From Fennellomyces sp. T-0311 (lineage: Eukaryota > Mucoromycota > Mucoromycetes > Mucorales > Lichtheimiaceae), in NCBI GenBank assembly GCA_025266875.1, contig JALLLT010000028.1:62001-126000 (forward strand): a stretch of 64,000 bases of DNA, in the 5' to 3' direction. The notes beneath the pieces are model-generated. The model had not been told where the DNA came from. It saw only the letters and a list, made by a program, of their open reading frames with translations, and did no database searches. The first letter of the stretch is position 1; every line of letters starts with the position of its first letter. A program made the translations under genes and the position numbers. Below are positions 1-12,000 of this stretch, one piece after another.

Positions 1-851
1 TCAAACTTCCATATTACGTCGCTTGAAGCACACGTTGCTGCAGCATCAAAGCGTGCATCACCCTTACTTGAATGTTACACTTTCCTAAAATAAAGTTATT
101 TCTCACTGTGAGCACTACTGTGACTAAAATCCTTATTCAAGCGGACACGGATATTTTAAACAATCAAAATAGCTGTTTAAAGTTGTTCAAGGGTCGAATC
201 GCATTTGAGTTGCGTCAATTGCCTGAGCCATCGAATCCTGTTTGCTTCGTGTTTCACGCGGCCTCCACTTCTCACGGAATGTCTACATATTCGTACTTGC
301 TCAAGTAGAGCTGCTACGATCGTTTAAGCACATTGGTGTTTCTCTTGGCTCAAACTACCCTTATCGCCTCACATCAAAACGGCATACAGAAACTTGCAAA
401 AAAAAAAAAACAAATCCTCGAAAACTCGATAATTTGCTGCTTTTCTGACAGGTTCAAGTTTCCGTCTTTAAAGCAACCAATGGAGTAACTTACCGCTCTC
501 TCGGAATAACACCATATCCGGCAAAAAAAAGGCAACTTGGTACGTATGGATGGGTACCAATGAAAACATTGACCCAGCCAGAGTATCGCCGATTTGAACA
601 CGGTAGTACATACTTGCTACCTTATTCGCATTTCTGATCACGCTTCTCGATATCAGGCACCCTTGGCAAAAAAAACCAATTACAAGACGAGTTTTCTCAT
701 CAGCGTTATTGTGCATGCCCTATAAATGGTATGATAGTAAGCTACCAGCTATCAACCACGTATATAAATCTACGGAAAAGCTATACGTAGATCCTCGATA
801 CCATCAAATTAAAACTCCACATTCCGCATATGCTCACCCCAGGATGCTGTG
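1..851. other. left flank of the KDZ element, no supported gene
   Basis: I see no gene I can support here. The minus strand at 468-716 is open for about 80 codons and reads like weakly protein-like sequence. The stretch just right of the KDZ element (minus, 9194-9475) has a similar look. If both are real, they could be pieces of one host gene or older element split by the KDZ insertion, but nothing I recognise supports this. Confidence 0.3.
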
Positions 852-965
852 ATTTTTTTCCATATTCAGACTATGCTCAGACACCGACTCTGCACACGTA
901 ATACCTCTCTGGCGAATACGGAGTATCCTTTGTAAACCATCTGGCGTTACGCCGCCAACGCCGCC
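852..965 (+). repeat. left terminal inverted repeat of the KDZ element
   Basis: Compared base by base with the reverse complement of 8941-9054, 113 of 114 positions match (one C/T difference). The inner end is GC-rich with repeated CGCC units, and the outer end is a T-run. Confidence 0.93.
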
Positions 966-1035
966 AGATTTCCCCTTTGGATCCAAGGCCCGCCTTCTTG
1001 ATTTTTTACTTTTTTCCTCACTTTTTCTATTGACA

Positions 1036-2259
1036 ATGGAATCTCATTTTGAAAATCAAAACTCTGAATTCACTCCTACGGATGCTGCTGAAGATTCCCA
1101 ACCGAAAGTTCTTGGGCGGAAGCTCTGCAAGTGGAATGCTCTTGTATATTTGGTGTTTAAGGGAACAGAAGAGGAGAAGAGCAGTAAGAGCATAATGCTC
1201 CTGTAAGCCCATAAAACTTACGTGTATATTAGCTTGGTGCGGCAAAATAGGGATGCTGGAGACTGGCCGGGCCCCAACCATGGCAGAAGTGGCAGTTGCA
1301 TACCGCGACTTAACCGATGATGATTTGGCTGCGCTCCAAAGGAAGGCTGAAGACATCGAGAAGGCTAAGGCACAGTCGGTAGATGGTGTTACCCGTGACT
1401 CTCGAGCTAGGAAGATTATACGAGCGCTTCAAGCAGAAACTTTGAAGCTCTCCATCCAATTTGGCTGGGATGTCGCTGTGTTTATGTCATCCCCTCAAGT
1501 AACTGACTGGGAACGCACAAGCTGCATCACTAACTCTGGTATGTATATGCAAATAGTAGCATGTTACAAGTTTATAATTTGTTATGTAGATGCAGCGGAT
1601 GCTGCAGTCGCTGCACTGGGTGGCCGTGGTACGTTTAACAAGCTTTGTTCTGGTAAGCGGGATAGCAGTGAAACAAATGGCTGTAGAGACTCACGTTTGT
1701 TTGGACTTGAAGAGTATTACACCGGACAAGGTAACATAATCTACTGTGTACCTTAAATATTGCTTATTCCACGTCATTTATTTTAGCTGCAACAAGACCT
1801 GCCCTAACTCGTAGCCAAACGAGAATGAAATCAGAGCTGAGGGACGACGTGCTTGCTCTTTTCAGTGAGTAATCAAACGCAAATTTCGAATTTCAGTTAA
1901 TGCTCTCCTCCATAGATGAGAAAGCAAAGAGAAAGAGAACACAGAAACCGAGAACGACGAACGATTGGAGTGGATTTAAGCGAATGGTTGTAGATGGCGA
2001 AGTTCGGTACCGTCATGAAGTAGCCTGTCTTGACATGGTTGTTTGTGATGATGCAAATAACCCTGTTGACTTTGGTTCTGTCGTTGCGCCCAACTTATCA
2101 GCCATGTCGAATGATCTTCGCAGATATATAGCTACTGCTGTAAACAACAAGACTCTTTTTGTGCGATTTGATGATGATCCTCCATCTGAAGGTTAGTACA
2201 CAACCAGGCTAAAGCGAGGAACAAAAGTGAGCGGTGGTTCGGAGGACGTCAACAAGTAA
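1036..2259 (+). CDS. KDZ-associated accessory protein, HMG-box-like
   Basis: A multi-exon ORF starts at ATG 1036 inside the left TIR. Exon 1 is 1036-1183. Exon 2 starts at 1233 and runs through about 1541; a 51-nt GT-AG intron near 1542-1591 is a multiple of three, so splicing there is optional for the frame. Later exons are about 1592-1730, 1788-1863, 1917-2191 and a short end to the TAA at 2257-2259. Reading frames join cleanly. The N-terminal 110 residues resemble an HMG box: a KWNALVYLVF segment, then RAPTMAEVAVAYRDLTDD and a helix ending QRKAEDIEKAKAQ. The middle is basic (KAKRKRTQKPRT) and the C-terminus acidic (FDDDPPSE). Small DNA-binding partners with HMG-like domains occur in fungal DNA transposons, so a transposition-helper role is inference. 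The last intron would be only 27 nt, so the C-terminus is uncertain. Confidence 0.6.
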
Positions 2260-2560
2260 GAATCGAACTTATGTAGTTACAAATGAACGATGAAGCCATG
2301 GCCCTTCGAAAGATATGATATCAATAAACTGTTTCACAAAACATACAAGCTCTGATAAGCATTTTAAGCAACCATTGATACTAAAAGAAGTTATCTGGTG
2401 GATCAGCTATTACAAAATACCAGAACCAGCTTGCTATCACGGGATGAATGCTTTTTTTCGTCTTCTTGCACGTTGCTCAATTATAAATAGTTAATTGAGT
2501 ATAAAAGCAAACAACATCTGGAGAATAATACGTTCATACTTTTCGTATACTTTTTTTCCA

Positions 2561-5500
2561 ATGTTTAATCTTACTTCGATGAAGAAAAAGCAATCGACCA
2601 AGGGCCAATATTATGTCCCTGAGGAAACGGTCAGACGAGTGATTCCTTCCCGGTCTACTGATGGCAAGGTGCGACCCAAGGCTATAGAGATTCCCCTTGG
2701 TGGTGGTGCCGTAAGACAGCGTAGCCAAATTCAGGGTGCAGAAGCTACACCAGCCCCAAAGCGTGCTAGGACGGAGACACAGGCTTCAGTTAGAGAAAAT
2801 GATGGTATTCAGCACTCTAACATTACGTGTAATTTTCATCTGTTATTTACCCACCTATGTAATAAGATCTTCAATCGCCTCAGGCACCAGTGGATGACCC
2901 TGGCACCCCATACAGTGGAGGTGGAGGGTGGTCTCCTGGCTATTATGACTCCCCACCGCCACCCCACTCTTCTCCATCACCACCATCCCATTCTTCACCA
3001 TCGCCGCCACTCGATTTCTCGGATCATGTCACCAGATTCAGAAGAGACCTGCCAATGTCTGAAGGAGGCGAAGCTTCTACCCAAAGCACTAGAAACAGCA
3101 AGACTGTTTCTGAAGTGGAGCAAGAGTGGGCTTCTCATATGGAGAGCATGGCTGATGCGTATGTGTTCAGCTATGCTGAAAATCGTCCAACACACGCTGA
3201 AGCTTCTCCATATGCAGCAGCCCGCTGTATAAACTGTGATGACCAGGACATCAAGGAAAGAGAGATTACCTGTGTCTTTTATGCTGGTAACTCAAAGCTT
3301 CCTCTTCACAGATCAACGTGTCAGTACTATGGTATGTCAAGCTGATAGCTTATATATTAATACAGGGATCCGAAGATGGAAAATCCCATTTTGCAAGTGC
3401 ACCTCTGATCGGGAGACCCTCATTCGCCATCATGTTTTCCCTGCTACGCCAACGACGCCCAGAACTGCAGTCCATATACCTTTTCTCGACTTTTACGACG
3501 CGTTGCTATTGGAAACAGGTCGTGTCTCAGTCCAGGCATTCGCCAATGCCATTGCCGCACAGCACCACTATGAGGTAACTCCTTACATAAAGTGGCTATT
3601 TCTTGAAGGCTTCAGAGAGTTTCATATTCACTGCTATTTAATCAAATGTATATAGCGAAGTGAATCAATTCGTAAAGCAATTGGAAATGCTCATTTTGCA
3701 TACAAAAATATGCTCGATGTGATTTCTGCAAGATTGCAGACAGAAGATCAAGGGTGTACACTTTGTCCTGAGGTAATGACATTAGCTCTAATGTTGCGTA
3801 CATGCAAATTTCTTTGCTATGATACAATGCCATCATCTGCATATGAATGTTTAGTAATAGCTAATGATAACTCTATAGCGTGGAATTTGGATTGCATTGG
3901 ATGGAAACATGCAATTGCGTCGTCGAAAGCTAAATGCTGAAGACACAAACATGCCAGATACCCGCACCTTTTTTTCTGCTGACACTTTGCAGCACAAATA
4001 TGATAAAGAGGCAACTCTACCACCAACCTCGGCTGACCAGAGTTGTCAGAGTCATCTTCGAGTTGCTGACCTAAATATCACGAATAAGAAGATCCCTAAG
4101 TTCTTCGAAAACGGCGTCGTAGGTTGTACGTGTGCCAGACACACAATACCGCTCCAGTTTACAAATATGATCGAGTCTGGTGAAAAGTCTGTAGTATGCA
4201 TTGAAATAGTCCATTAGAGCTTACACCCCGAAAACCTTTAGATTCAAGTACCCCCTTGCGGTTATCGAAGCCTTCAAGAAACAGTACGGAAATGACGACA
4301 TCAATGTTATGTACGATATTGCATGTCGATTCAAACCAGCTTTGAAGGTAAGCTACAAAACTAGAGGAGGCCATGACTTTAATAATAGAGTCGGTCTGTC
4401 AAGCAACAGCTTAACTTATATTTTATTAACATACGTGATATTACTAATTAGTCCACTTTTCCGGAGCTCAATAACAGTAAAGTTGCCGTTTCCGTTTTCC
4501 ATGCATACGCCCATACAATGAGTTGCCAAGTTCAATATCATCCTCGCTACCAGAAGGGCATGGCTTTGACAGATGGAGAAGGTTTTTATTATTATTATTA
4601 TTTTGGCTTGGCCCAAAAACGTCCAAACCCCAGAAGTATAATTCTCACCCGTTCTAACCGGTTTACTTTTATATGATAAAGGTTTAGAGCGTGTATGGTC
4701 TTATCTTGGTAATTATGTTTCAGTCACTCGCCAGATGACCTCGCAAAGACGGCAATGCACACTCGATAACGCCATTAAGCATTTCAGATGGAAACGTCTT
4801 CTAAGCATGCGTAAGAGTGTACAGAATTTATATAACACCTTTGATTTAAAACGTCATTTATTTTCGGTAAGATAACACTCTTCAGAGAAAGAAAGCAAAC
4901 GCCAATGCTATCAAGAAAAGAGCCAGCGAATATCTCTCCAAAAAGGTATCAGAGCTCGATGAAGGGGATAATCATCGATGGTGGGCCAAAGAAAGTATTT
5001 CGCATGAAGAAATAGACATCAACTGGAGAAAATACTGTGAAGACGTCTCGTCATACAAGAAAAATCTCAATCCTGATGGCTCACTGGCGAGCGCAAGCAG
5101 AGAAGCCCAAGAAGTAACTTACTATTTGGAGCTAAAGGAGTACTACTCTCACAAGTGAGTAATCCTAAATCAAACGCCAAATGTATATAGTGCGCGATAT
5201 AACCCATATAATATATGGATATAGTGACGAGTTACAAAAGCAAGAAGGCTTGTGCAGAAAGCGCAGCATAAGTGATGATGAGAGAGGTTTGTGTACTAGT
5301 CTATTAGAGACAAATCGAGATTTTGCAGAAAAGAATGACAATACTGGTGGATTCTTTCATTTTAATAGCTGAAGCCTCCAAGAAACTTGTGCAATGCCAA
5401 AAAAAGGTAGCATCCACCCTTCGAATAGTAGAGATATCGGAAAAAACACTCGGCATCAGAAGGCGCTGGAAAAAAGGTTCCCAGAACTGGAAGAGAGCGA

Positions 5501-6383
5501 GCCGCAATCATGCCGAACGTCAAAAAGACAACATGCAAGTAGAGATTAGAAGAGCTGTTGTGAGCTATCGAATGATGCTTGAGCAGATGAAGGGTCGTGG
5601 AGGAAGCGCTCCAGGTATTAAAAGTGTTCTTTTTTCGCGATGGAGATGTAATACTACGCACTAACGCACTGATGTATTTTTAATTGCGCGTTCCTTTTAA
5701 AATTAGGAGAGAAGCTAAGCAGCCACATCGCTACCATGATCCAAAAAGTAACCAAGGACATTCGAAGCTATCTTGTGGTGCACAACGATGCATGCAAAGA
5801 ACTGGGAAAGCCAGTAGTTACATGGGACGATGTTCAGAAGTTGAACAGCAGTTTCTGGACAGTCGATCCAATTGGTCATGACTTCGACGTTCTTCGCGAG
5901 CTGATGTACAAAATGCGCGCCGAGGAGGAATTAGATCTTTTGGTGGTACATAATCCATAATACTCCAACGTAATGCTTCATCTCACAGGTTATTAGTTAG
6001 AGGAGGCTCGGCTCTGTAGATATGTAGAAGCCAGATGCGCAAGGATCGAAAATATGATCAAGGATGAACAACGTGGCCATGGGTATCGTGTACTGCTGTT
6101 CCGAGCATTACGTGATGCTGAGATCCTTTGGAAGAAAACCCAAAGAGATCCCAAGGCACACAGAGCTCGTTCACAGGAAACTGTTCGCCTTCTTCCTTCG
6201 GAAGACCATTGTCTGCAAGGCGTAGATGGTGATGATGACAATGATGACGAACTACTTGCTGAGAGTACGACAGTGGCCGAAAATGCAGAAACGGGTAGTG
6301 AGAACGTTGACGATCCTGAAGAGCTGATCTCCGAGGCTATCGAACTTCACGTGAATGGTTCTATCAGTGACATTGCATTTTAA
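2561..6383 (+). CDS. KDZ transposase (Kyakuja-Dileera-Zisupton)
   Basis: About 13 exons give roughly 960 residues. Well-supported exons with matching phases are 3366-3574, 3656-3772, 3879-4186, 4242-4347, 4452-4581, 4682-4818 and 4886-5154; the last exon ends at TAA 6381-6383. Landmarks in order: a basic N-terminus and a proline-rich stretch (2890-3010); a CxC-like cysteine region with CINC and FCKCTSDRE, followed by FPATPTTP; LDGNMQLRRRK, where the first catalytic aspartate is expected; GVVGCTCARH; YDIACRFKPAL, the second aspartate motif; FHAYAHTMSCQVQYHPRY; and TDGEGLERVWSYLG, where the catalytic glutamate is expected. After this come TLGIRRRW and an acidic C-terminus. These are the hallmark motifs of KDZ transposases and appear in the right order. 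No frameshift is needed. The first intron boundary (about 2804-2889) and the 34-nt intron at 3332-3365 are the least certain. Confidence 0.9.
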
Positions 6384-6510
6384 TACTTTCATTTGACTTG
6401 CATGTTTACATATATTCGCTCCTTTAACAACACTCCCTCATACATCTTTTTCTCTTCAATTCCATCTCTTTTTTATATATATTTATGTTCATGGCCGATT
6501 TTTCTTCCTT

Positions 6511-6616
6511 TCTTATGCTACCCCATTATTATGCTATCATATTCTTATACTACCCTATTCTTATGCTATATTATTCTTATGCTATATTATTCTTATGCTA
6601 TATTATTCTTATGCTT
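6511..6616 (+). repeat. tandem repeat, about 15-bp unit
   Basis: About six imperfect copies of a TTATTCTTATGCTAT-like unit follow one another. The last four are nearly perfect. Predicted short proteins across it are artefacts of the repeat. Confidence 0.85.
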
Positions 6617-7059
6617 ACTTCTTTCTTATTTTTTTTTGTTTTATGCAACATCTTTATACCGCCTCTCTTATTAATATACTCCTCTCCAAGCAATACAATT
6701 TTATCAACTTTATGCATCAATACGTATTCACAGTTGCACTTTCAGAAACCAGCAAAAGCAGCGACTTAACGCCGTCCCGTATCCTATAAGAGGAAGTACT
6801 AATTGAGATGGTCTAATTATGAGACCAATTTAGATAGAACCTAGTGACAAAGACATAGAGAATTTGCTAAGAATTGCGCAAATTTATTAGGTCCTTTATT
6901 AATGAACTCTCTCTTATACATCTTTGGTAGGAAATACTAATATCCGTTCTTGAATAAATGGTGGTTAGTTAAGAACGTGTCAGGTTACGTGTCTATTTTT
7001 TACTTTATCAATATCGGATGATATCGATTCCATGTACTCTATGAGACGTGCATGTCCAG

Positions 7060-7330
7060 TATGATAAAAGAGAGAGAGTAGATCGAGAAACAGTAAGTTC
7101 TGTGAGAGACGAATATATGCCTAGATTATGTTAACGGTTATCTCTATTTGTATCGTTCGAGATAAAACTCATAATCAAATAGCTGTGGTCGAGGGTTCCT
7201 AGACTTTTTAGAAGATTTAGACATGCTGGAAGGCTGTCAATGCATAATTCAGGCACTGTCTTACGTATATCCGGTGTTGCTGACTTGCTAGAACCTTGGA
7301 TACCACAACAGCACTTTTACTCGTATCATC
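7060..7330 (+). repeat. dispersed repeat A, copy 1
   Basis: This stretch aligns over roughly 250 bp with 26125-26430, which lies inside the hAT-like element. Shared blocks include CTCATAATCAAATAG, AAGGCTGTCAATG and ACCTTGGATA(T/C)CACAA, in the same order and spacing. Identity looks to be about 75-80 percent by eye. Confidence 0.75.
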
Positions 7331-7844
7331 TATTATACTTTGGCAAGCAGTGTTACTATATAAGCGTTAAAGGAATGAAGATTACTTATCAAGATAGAGC
7401 ATATAGTTCCTAAGTAGCAGCGCGGATATTACGATGTCTGTATTAGTAGCAATTGGCACGTAGGAAGTAATGATTAATGTAGCAGTAATTCTGCGTGTAC
7501 GTTCTTAACCATTTACTATTTATTGATAACCATTGTAGGAATCACATACATAAGTACTCACCTCGATTTTAATTTACTTTCTGCAATGGGGTCAATACGT
7601 AGAGTCGCTAATATACGCTATTACTATATTTTCTCCCGACCTCAACACTTTGCGCGATCTTTTCCTTGAGCTGATCTTATACATCTTGCAGTCTATATTT
7701 TTCGTCACGATGGACATCTTTTTTAGCATTTTGTTAAACATCTTTGCCTACGTCACTACGAAGTGATGTATACTCTCATATCAGTAATAGTATCTTAGCA
7801 GTCTCTTTTAGTGTAGATACCCAAGTGGAACGATTGAGATAGAT

Positions 7845-7985
7845 CCGTTAACTACAATGCAAACTCTCTGACCATACACTTTGGCTTATCAAGCCAACGA
7901 GCATTGTCTACCATAATTGTTTAACACATCCTTCCATTTCTATTATTCCAACTTGTATTGTGGACCCCTGTTCACAGTGCTCCCT
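7845..7985 (+). repeat. dispersed repeat B, copy 1
   Basis: This copy shares GTTAACTACAATGCAAAC, then AAGCCAACGAGC, then a TTTCTATTATT-like stretch and TGTGGA/TGTGATCC blocks with 33020-33200 and 56300-56480. The three copies agree in order but differ by small gaps. Confidence 0.7.
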
Positions 7986-8940
7986 ATTTATCATAGCAAA
8001 TTGTTATTAAAACGTAGTATACGGATACTTTGTATATAATATGGATACCTCTCGCTTTGCTTTTTACTTAATGTAAGTTATTCGTAGGCAGAAGTACTTC
8101 ATATGTAGAGAGACCAATGTTCCGGTATTAAGGATATATTTTATATATTTATAATCCATATTTATAGGTGCTTCGATACACACTTTTCTACTTATCAGAT
8201 GTCAGTATATTCAATTTCACCGTTGGCTGTATTAAGCTTTGTACATGACCAAGCAAAAACGATCTTGAAGAATACGAATCTCCAGGCCTGCTTCCCGTAG
8301 TGTTCAGGTGTCAATACGTTCCCTATGACGACGAATAATGTTTTGAACACCCTTTGATAACACCACGGACAGCCGATCTGATAAGAGCTTTATCTTTGAC
8401 AAACTACTTGCGCATTTTTTTTTGGAATGGTCAATCAATCGAGTATGTGTACGGCGTACACTCTTTTTCTCCTTGTCGACATTGTTTACTGGCGCCATAT
8501 ATCACGTTGCTCTTCTGTAGTAAGAAGGCACTTCCTGAGGGTCCAGGTCTAATCTTGGGGAGCTCTCTCCCATGGCTTTTTTTTTAGGTGGTTTCGCAAC
8601 TTATGGTTGTGCTTATATAATTTCGAGCATGTATCGCAATGGAAACGCTGTTGCTTAACGAATGCCTGATGATCTGTCGGGAATGCTTTGTATGCGTTGA
8701 GTAGACGAGCACGGAAAAAGGCTTTTCTCGAACGTGATTTTGGCTTCTAGACCTTAAGTTTTTTTTGAAACCATGCTTAATCTCATTAATATTGTAAATG
8801 AAGGAGGTGTGTGCGATTTTGGTGGCATTGTCAAGAAGCGATGTAGATGCTCGTATAAGCTTTGAAGAAAAACAGTTACACCCGGCAAAATAAAAACCGG
8901 ACCAACCGCTGTCACAATAGCGAAAAAATGTTCCAAAGCA

Positions 8941-9054
8941 GGCGGCGTTGGCGGCGTAACGCCAGATGGTTTACAAAGGATACTCCGTATTCGCCAGAGA
9001 GGTATTACGTGTGCAGAGTCGGTGTCTGAGCATAGTCTAAATATGGAAAAAAAT
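8941..9054 (-). repeat. right terminal inverted repeat of the KDZ element
   Basis: This is the reverse complement of 852-965 with one mismatch. Confidence 0.93.
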
Positions 9055-12000
9055 CTGTCGTCCTGTGGTGCATATGCTTTCTCCTGTCTGGAAGTGTCTG
9101 GGTATGAATGATCTCCAGGTATACGGCATTTGCAATATTTATAGACATAAGCACTTGCTAATAATATTTCATGAGGTGAACACCCAGTTTAACTTAATTT
9201 TCAAACATGGACAATAGAGTCAGTCTTATTGCTTTTATCAGTGCGTAGACAAAGTCATTGCAAGGGCATCGTATGATAGACAAGTCAAAAGTAGAAAAAT
9301 GCGTAGTAGTATATAGGATATCATTTTTGATTTCTGTCAGCTGCCAGTTTTCGGCAAAGACGATCTTGACCTGCGCAACCAAACCAAGATCCTGTACTGT
9401 CAAGAATGGGTTTAGAGATAACACTTTATCTGCTACCAATACACCGTCCCCAAGTATGCATAAACTCAAGCACAAAGTTGCATAGAGGAATACATGAGTT
9501 CTCTAAACACAATTCGAATTCACATACTTGTTGTTTTCAATTCACAGTCATAATGCATCAGCTTAAGTGGTTTATGAAAGCAATTACCCTAAATGATGCT
9601 TTTCTTTCTTTTACCAATCTTGATAGACTGAACAATAATGGTAAACCTCTTGCGAAACTTCTTGCTACTTAAAACAAAGCTTAACTCGTCATCACATTGG
9701 AACCGTTACTACTTTTGAGTAGAGAGCGCTTTTAAAAGTTACTTTTTGGTTAAAAAAAACCTCGGTACCTATGAGTTGAATTCGTGTTTAGTATAATAAG
9801 CTCCTGAACTCTTACATACTATACATCTGGTAATACATACATCGCACTGCGGTTATATGCGCAAATATTTAACGTGCTACGTAAATATGGTTATTGGAAG
9901 CAGTTTGAACTTTTAAATGGACGACGAATCCAAAGCCATCGATAAATCAAATGGATACTCTGTAAAAGCAATAGTAAGAATACGCATGGACAAGTTTTGA
10001 TGGAAGAGATGTGTTATTATGCTATACACAAAAAAGGGCCACTCGCGCGTGTTCTGAACACAGCAAAGCGATAAGTATATTCGTCATGTGCAGCTACTGA
10101 AAAGTAAAAAACCGGAAAGCAATAATGGATGCCCCTTGGTTTTACGCCCGAGAATGCCGACGGGGATAGACCGAATATATTATTGAGATCAAATATATTC
10201 GACACGGAACACATTTATCAAACGAAAAATGACTTGTGGATGCGAAAAATGTTACCTCTGGCGTCTTTCTTTGAGCTATCGATAACTTGTGCACATCAAC
10301 CCAAATGAATGTCAAGTTACCTCATCAACTATGTCCACCAAGATCGAACATGGTGCCTACAACCCAGGCGATGTTCGCACACAGTACGTTATAACTTGTC
10401 CCTATGGAAGACTTGCTGGTCTTATGCACAATGCAGAAATTAAGACAGCACTTTAACAACACAGACGATTAACTTGAAGGTATATTTTTCGGAGCAATGT
10501 GCGTGGGAGCTTGTTCTTTAAAAAAGCCGAACTTTTTTTTATGATCCTGTGATAATATGTGCAATCGTCCTGTATTCCTAAACCTTATGTATCTAAAAGA
10601 AGAAAGAGAAAATTCTGAGACCAAGATCAAATGAATGTTTGCGCGACCACTCCGTTTATCGACCTACTGTATCTCATAGTGTGGGTTGCGGAATATCCTT
10701 CTCCCAGGACGTCTATAGATATGGGTATTTCTCTGAAAAGAAGGATGCGACGTTGAAAATATCGTCAGCAAGCCTCCTTTGTATGTTTTGTAACAACTAC
10801 AACCACGAATTTCTGAGACCAGGTCAATCAGGACCATTTATCTACATTAACTAAACGCATGGTAGCTTGGTTCCGCTACCGCCTCTCTCGCCTGAATGAG
10901 CTCTAATGAACCAGCATGCCAGTATTCTTAGTTCTGTGTATGGTAAAAAAAAATCCCTCAGTTCGTCTCGCCCGACGAACGTCACTGGGACGATCCCAGC
11001 AGTCCAACGAGCTGTAATTCAAAGATACTATTCTTCCTAGTAGTCTGCATGTGAGATTAAAAAATAACAGTGAGTCGCTGTAAAAAAAAGACCATAATGT
11101 CAAGGTTTTGTCGATAGTTTTGTTAGTGATCAGGTTCGAAGCAGAACGGTGTGGATTACTATCCTAAAAAAGGCAATTACTAAAAGTTCGTTAACATATC
11201 ATAAGGTAATATGTAACATATCATTCGTTTCAAAGACTAGTGATCTAGATATACGAATCCCCTATATCTGCTCGTTATCCTATATTGAAAATCTATATGG
11301 TGGCTTATGCAGGATAGACACGCCTACAGAAGAACCATTAGCTAAGGTATTTTTGTCATGGTGTGCCAAATTACAATAAAACGATAACATTGTGGTAGGA
11401 TGTCTGAAAAAGAGAACTCAAACAACCCTATCTCTGAAATCGATGGCGAAAGAAACTCTGCTAAAGAGATCGTCGATCCCAACGTGATGCCATGTTTTGT
11501 TTGCTACAAAAATCCCGTGCACAAGGCAAGAAACAAATTTCTGCAGTGCCGTCCTTGTCATGAGAAAAGTAACATTTTTTTGATCAGGTTACGTGATACA
11601 ATTCTACTTACAAGATTCACCACCTCAATGTTTGCCATGCCTGTCAAAAAACAAGCGCATGTAGCATTACTTATGCATCAAAGCATTACCTGCGAGACGT
11701 TCACATTCGTTCGCAAACATGTGTAAAAGCACGAGATAAAAATAAAGAATCCTGAGACCAAATCCAATGAGCAGGTTCATGAGACGCTAGACGAGTAAGA
11801 AAAGGACATATCACACCTAGACACACACAAGTCAATTTTGCGGTTTCCGAAATTGAATGTAGTTATTGACTATATGGTAACTACGTAGCTTTCACTGTTA
11901 AAGTGAATATACGTAGAATGACAAATATCATTATACTAATTCGTCGTTTGACCAGCAAATCTAGAACTATCAAAGCTACCTCGCTGGATTTTTTTTTATC

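Larger units (their letters stand above)
6384..8940. other. AT-rich non-coding tail of the KDZ element
   Basis: No gene is visible. The stretch holds a 15-bp tandem repeat (6511-6616) and copies of two dispersed repeats also found elsewhere in the window (7060-7330 and 7845-7985). Such cargo may be nested small elements inserted into the KDZ tail (inference). Confidence 0.5.
852..9054 (+). mobile_element. KDZ-type DNA transposon, apparently intact
   Basis: The element is bounded by 114-bp inverted repeats (852-965 and 8941-9054) that differ at one position. Between them lie two genes read rightwards: a small HMG-box-like ORF and a multi-exon transposase of the Kyakuja-Dileera-Zisupton family. 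The transposase reads through with consistent intron phases. I could not identify a target-site duplication at the 852/9054 ends. Weak inverted similarity continues outward (for example a shared CATATGC near 829 and 9075), so the true ends may lie a few tens of bases further out. The 2.5 kb after the transposase is AT-rich and holds other repeats. Near-identical TIRs and an open transposase suggest a recent, possibly autonomous insertion (inference). Confidence 0.85.

Noticed and set aside
2495..3232. 245-codon frame across the first KDZ intron
   Set aside because: It reads through a GT-AG intron into a His-rich shadow frame; the spliced frame continues into the diagnostic CxC and DGNM motifs.
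6393..6789. Three overlapping hydrophobic ORFs that look like membrane proteins
   Set aside because: They arise from the AT-rich tandem repeat after the KDZ transposase and have no conserved features.
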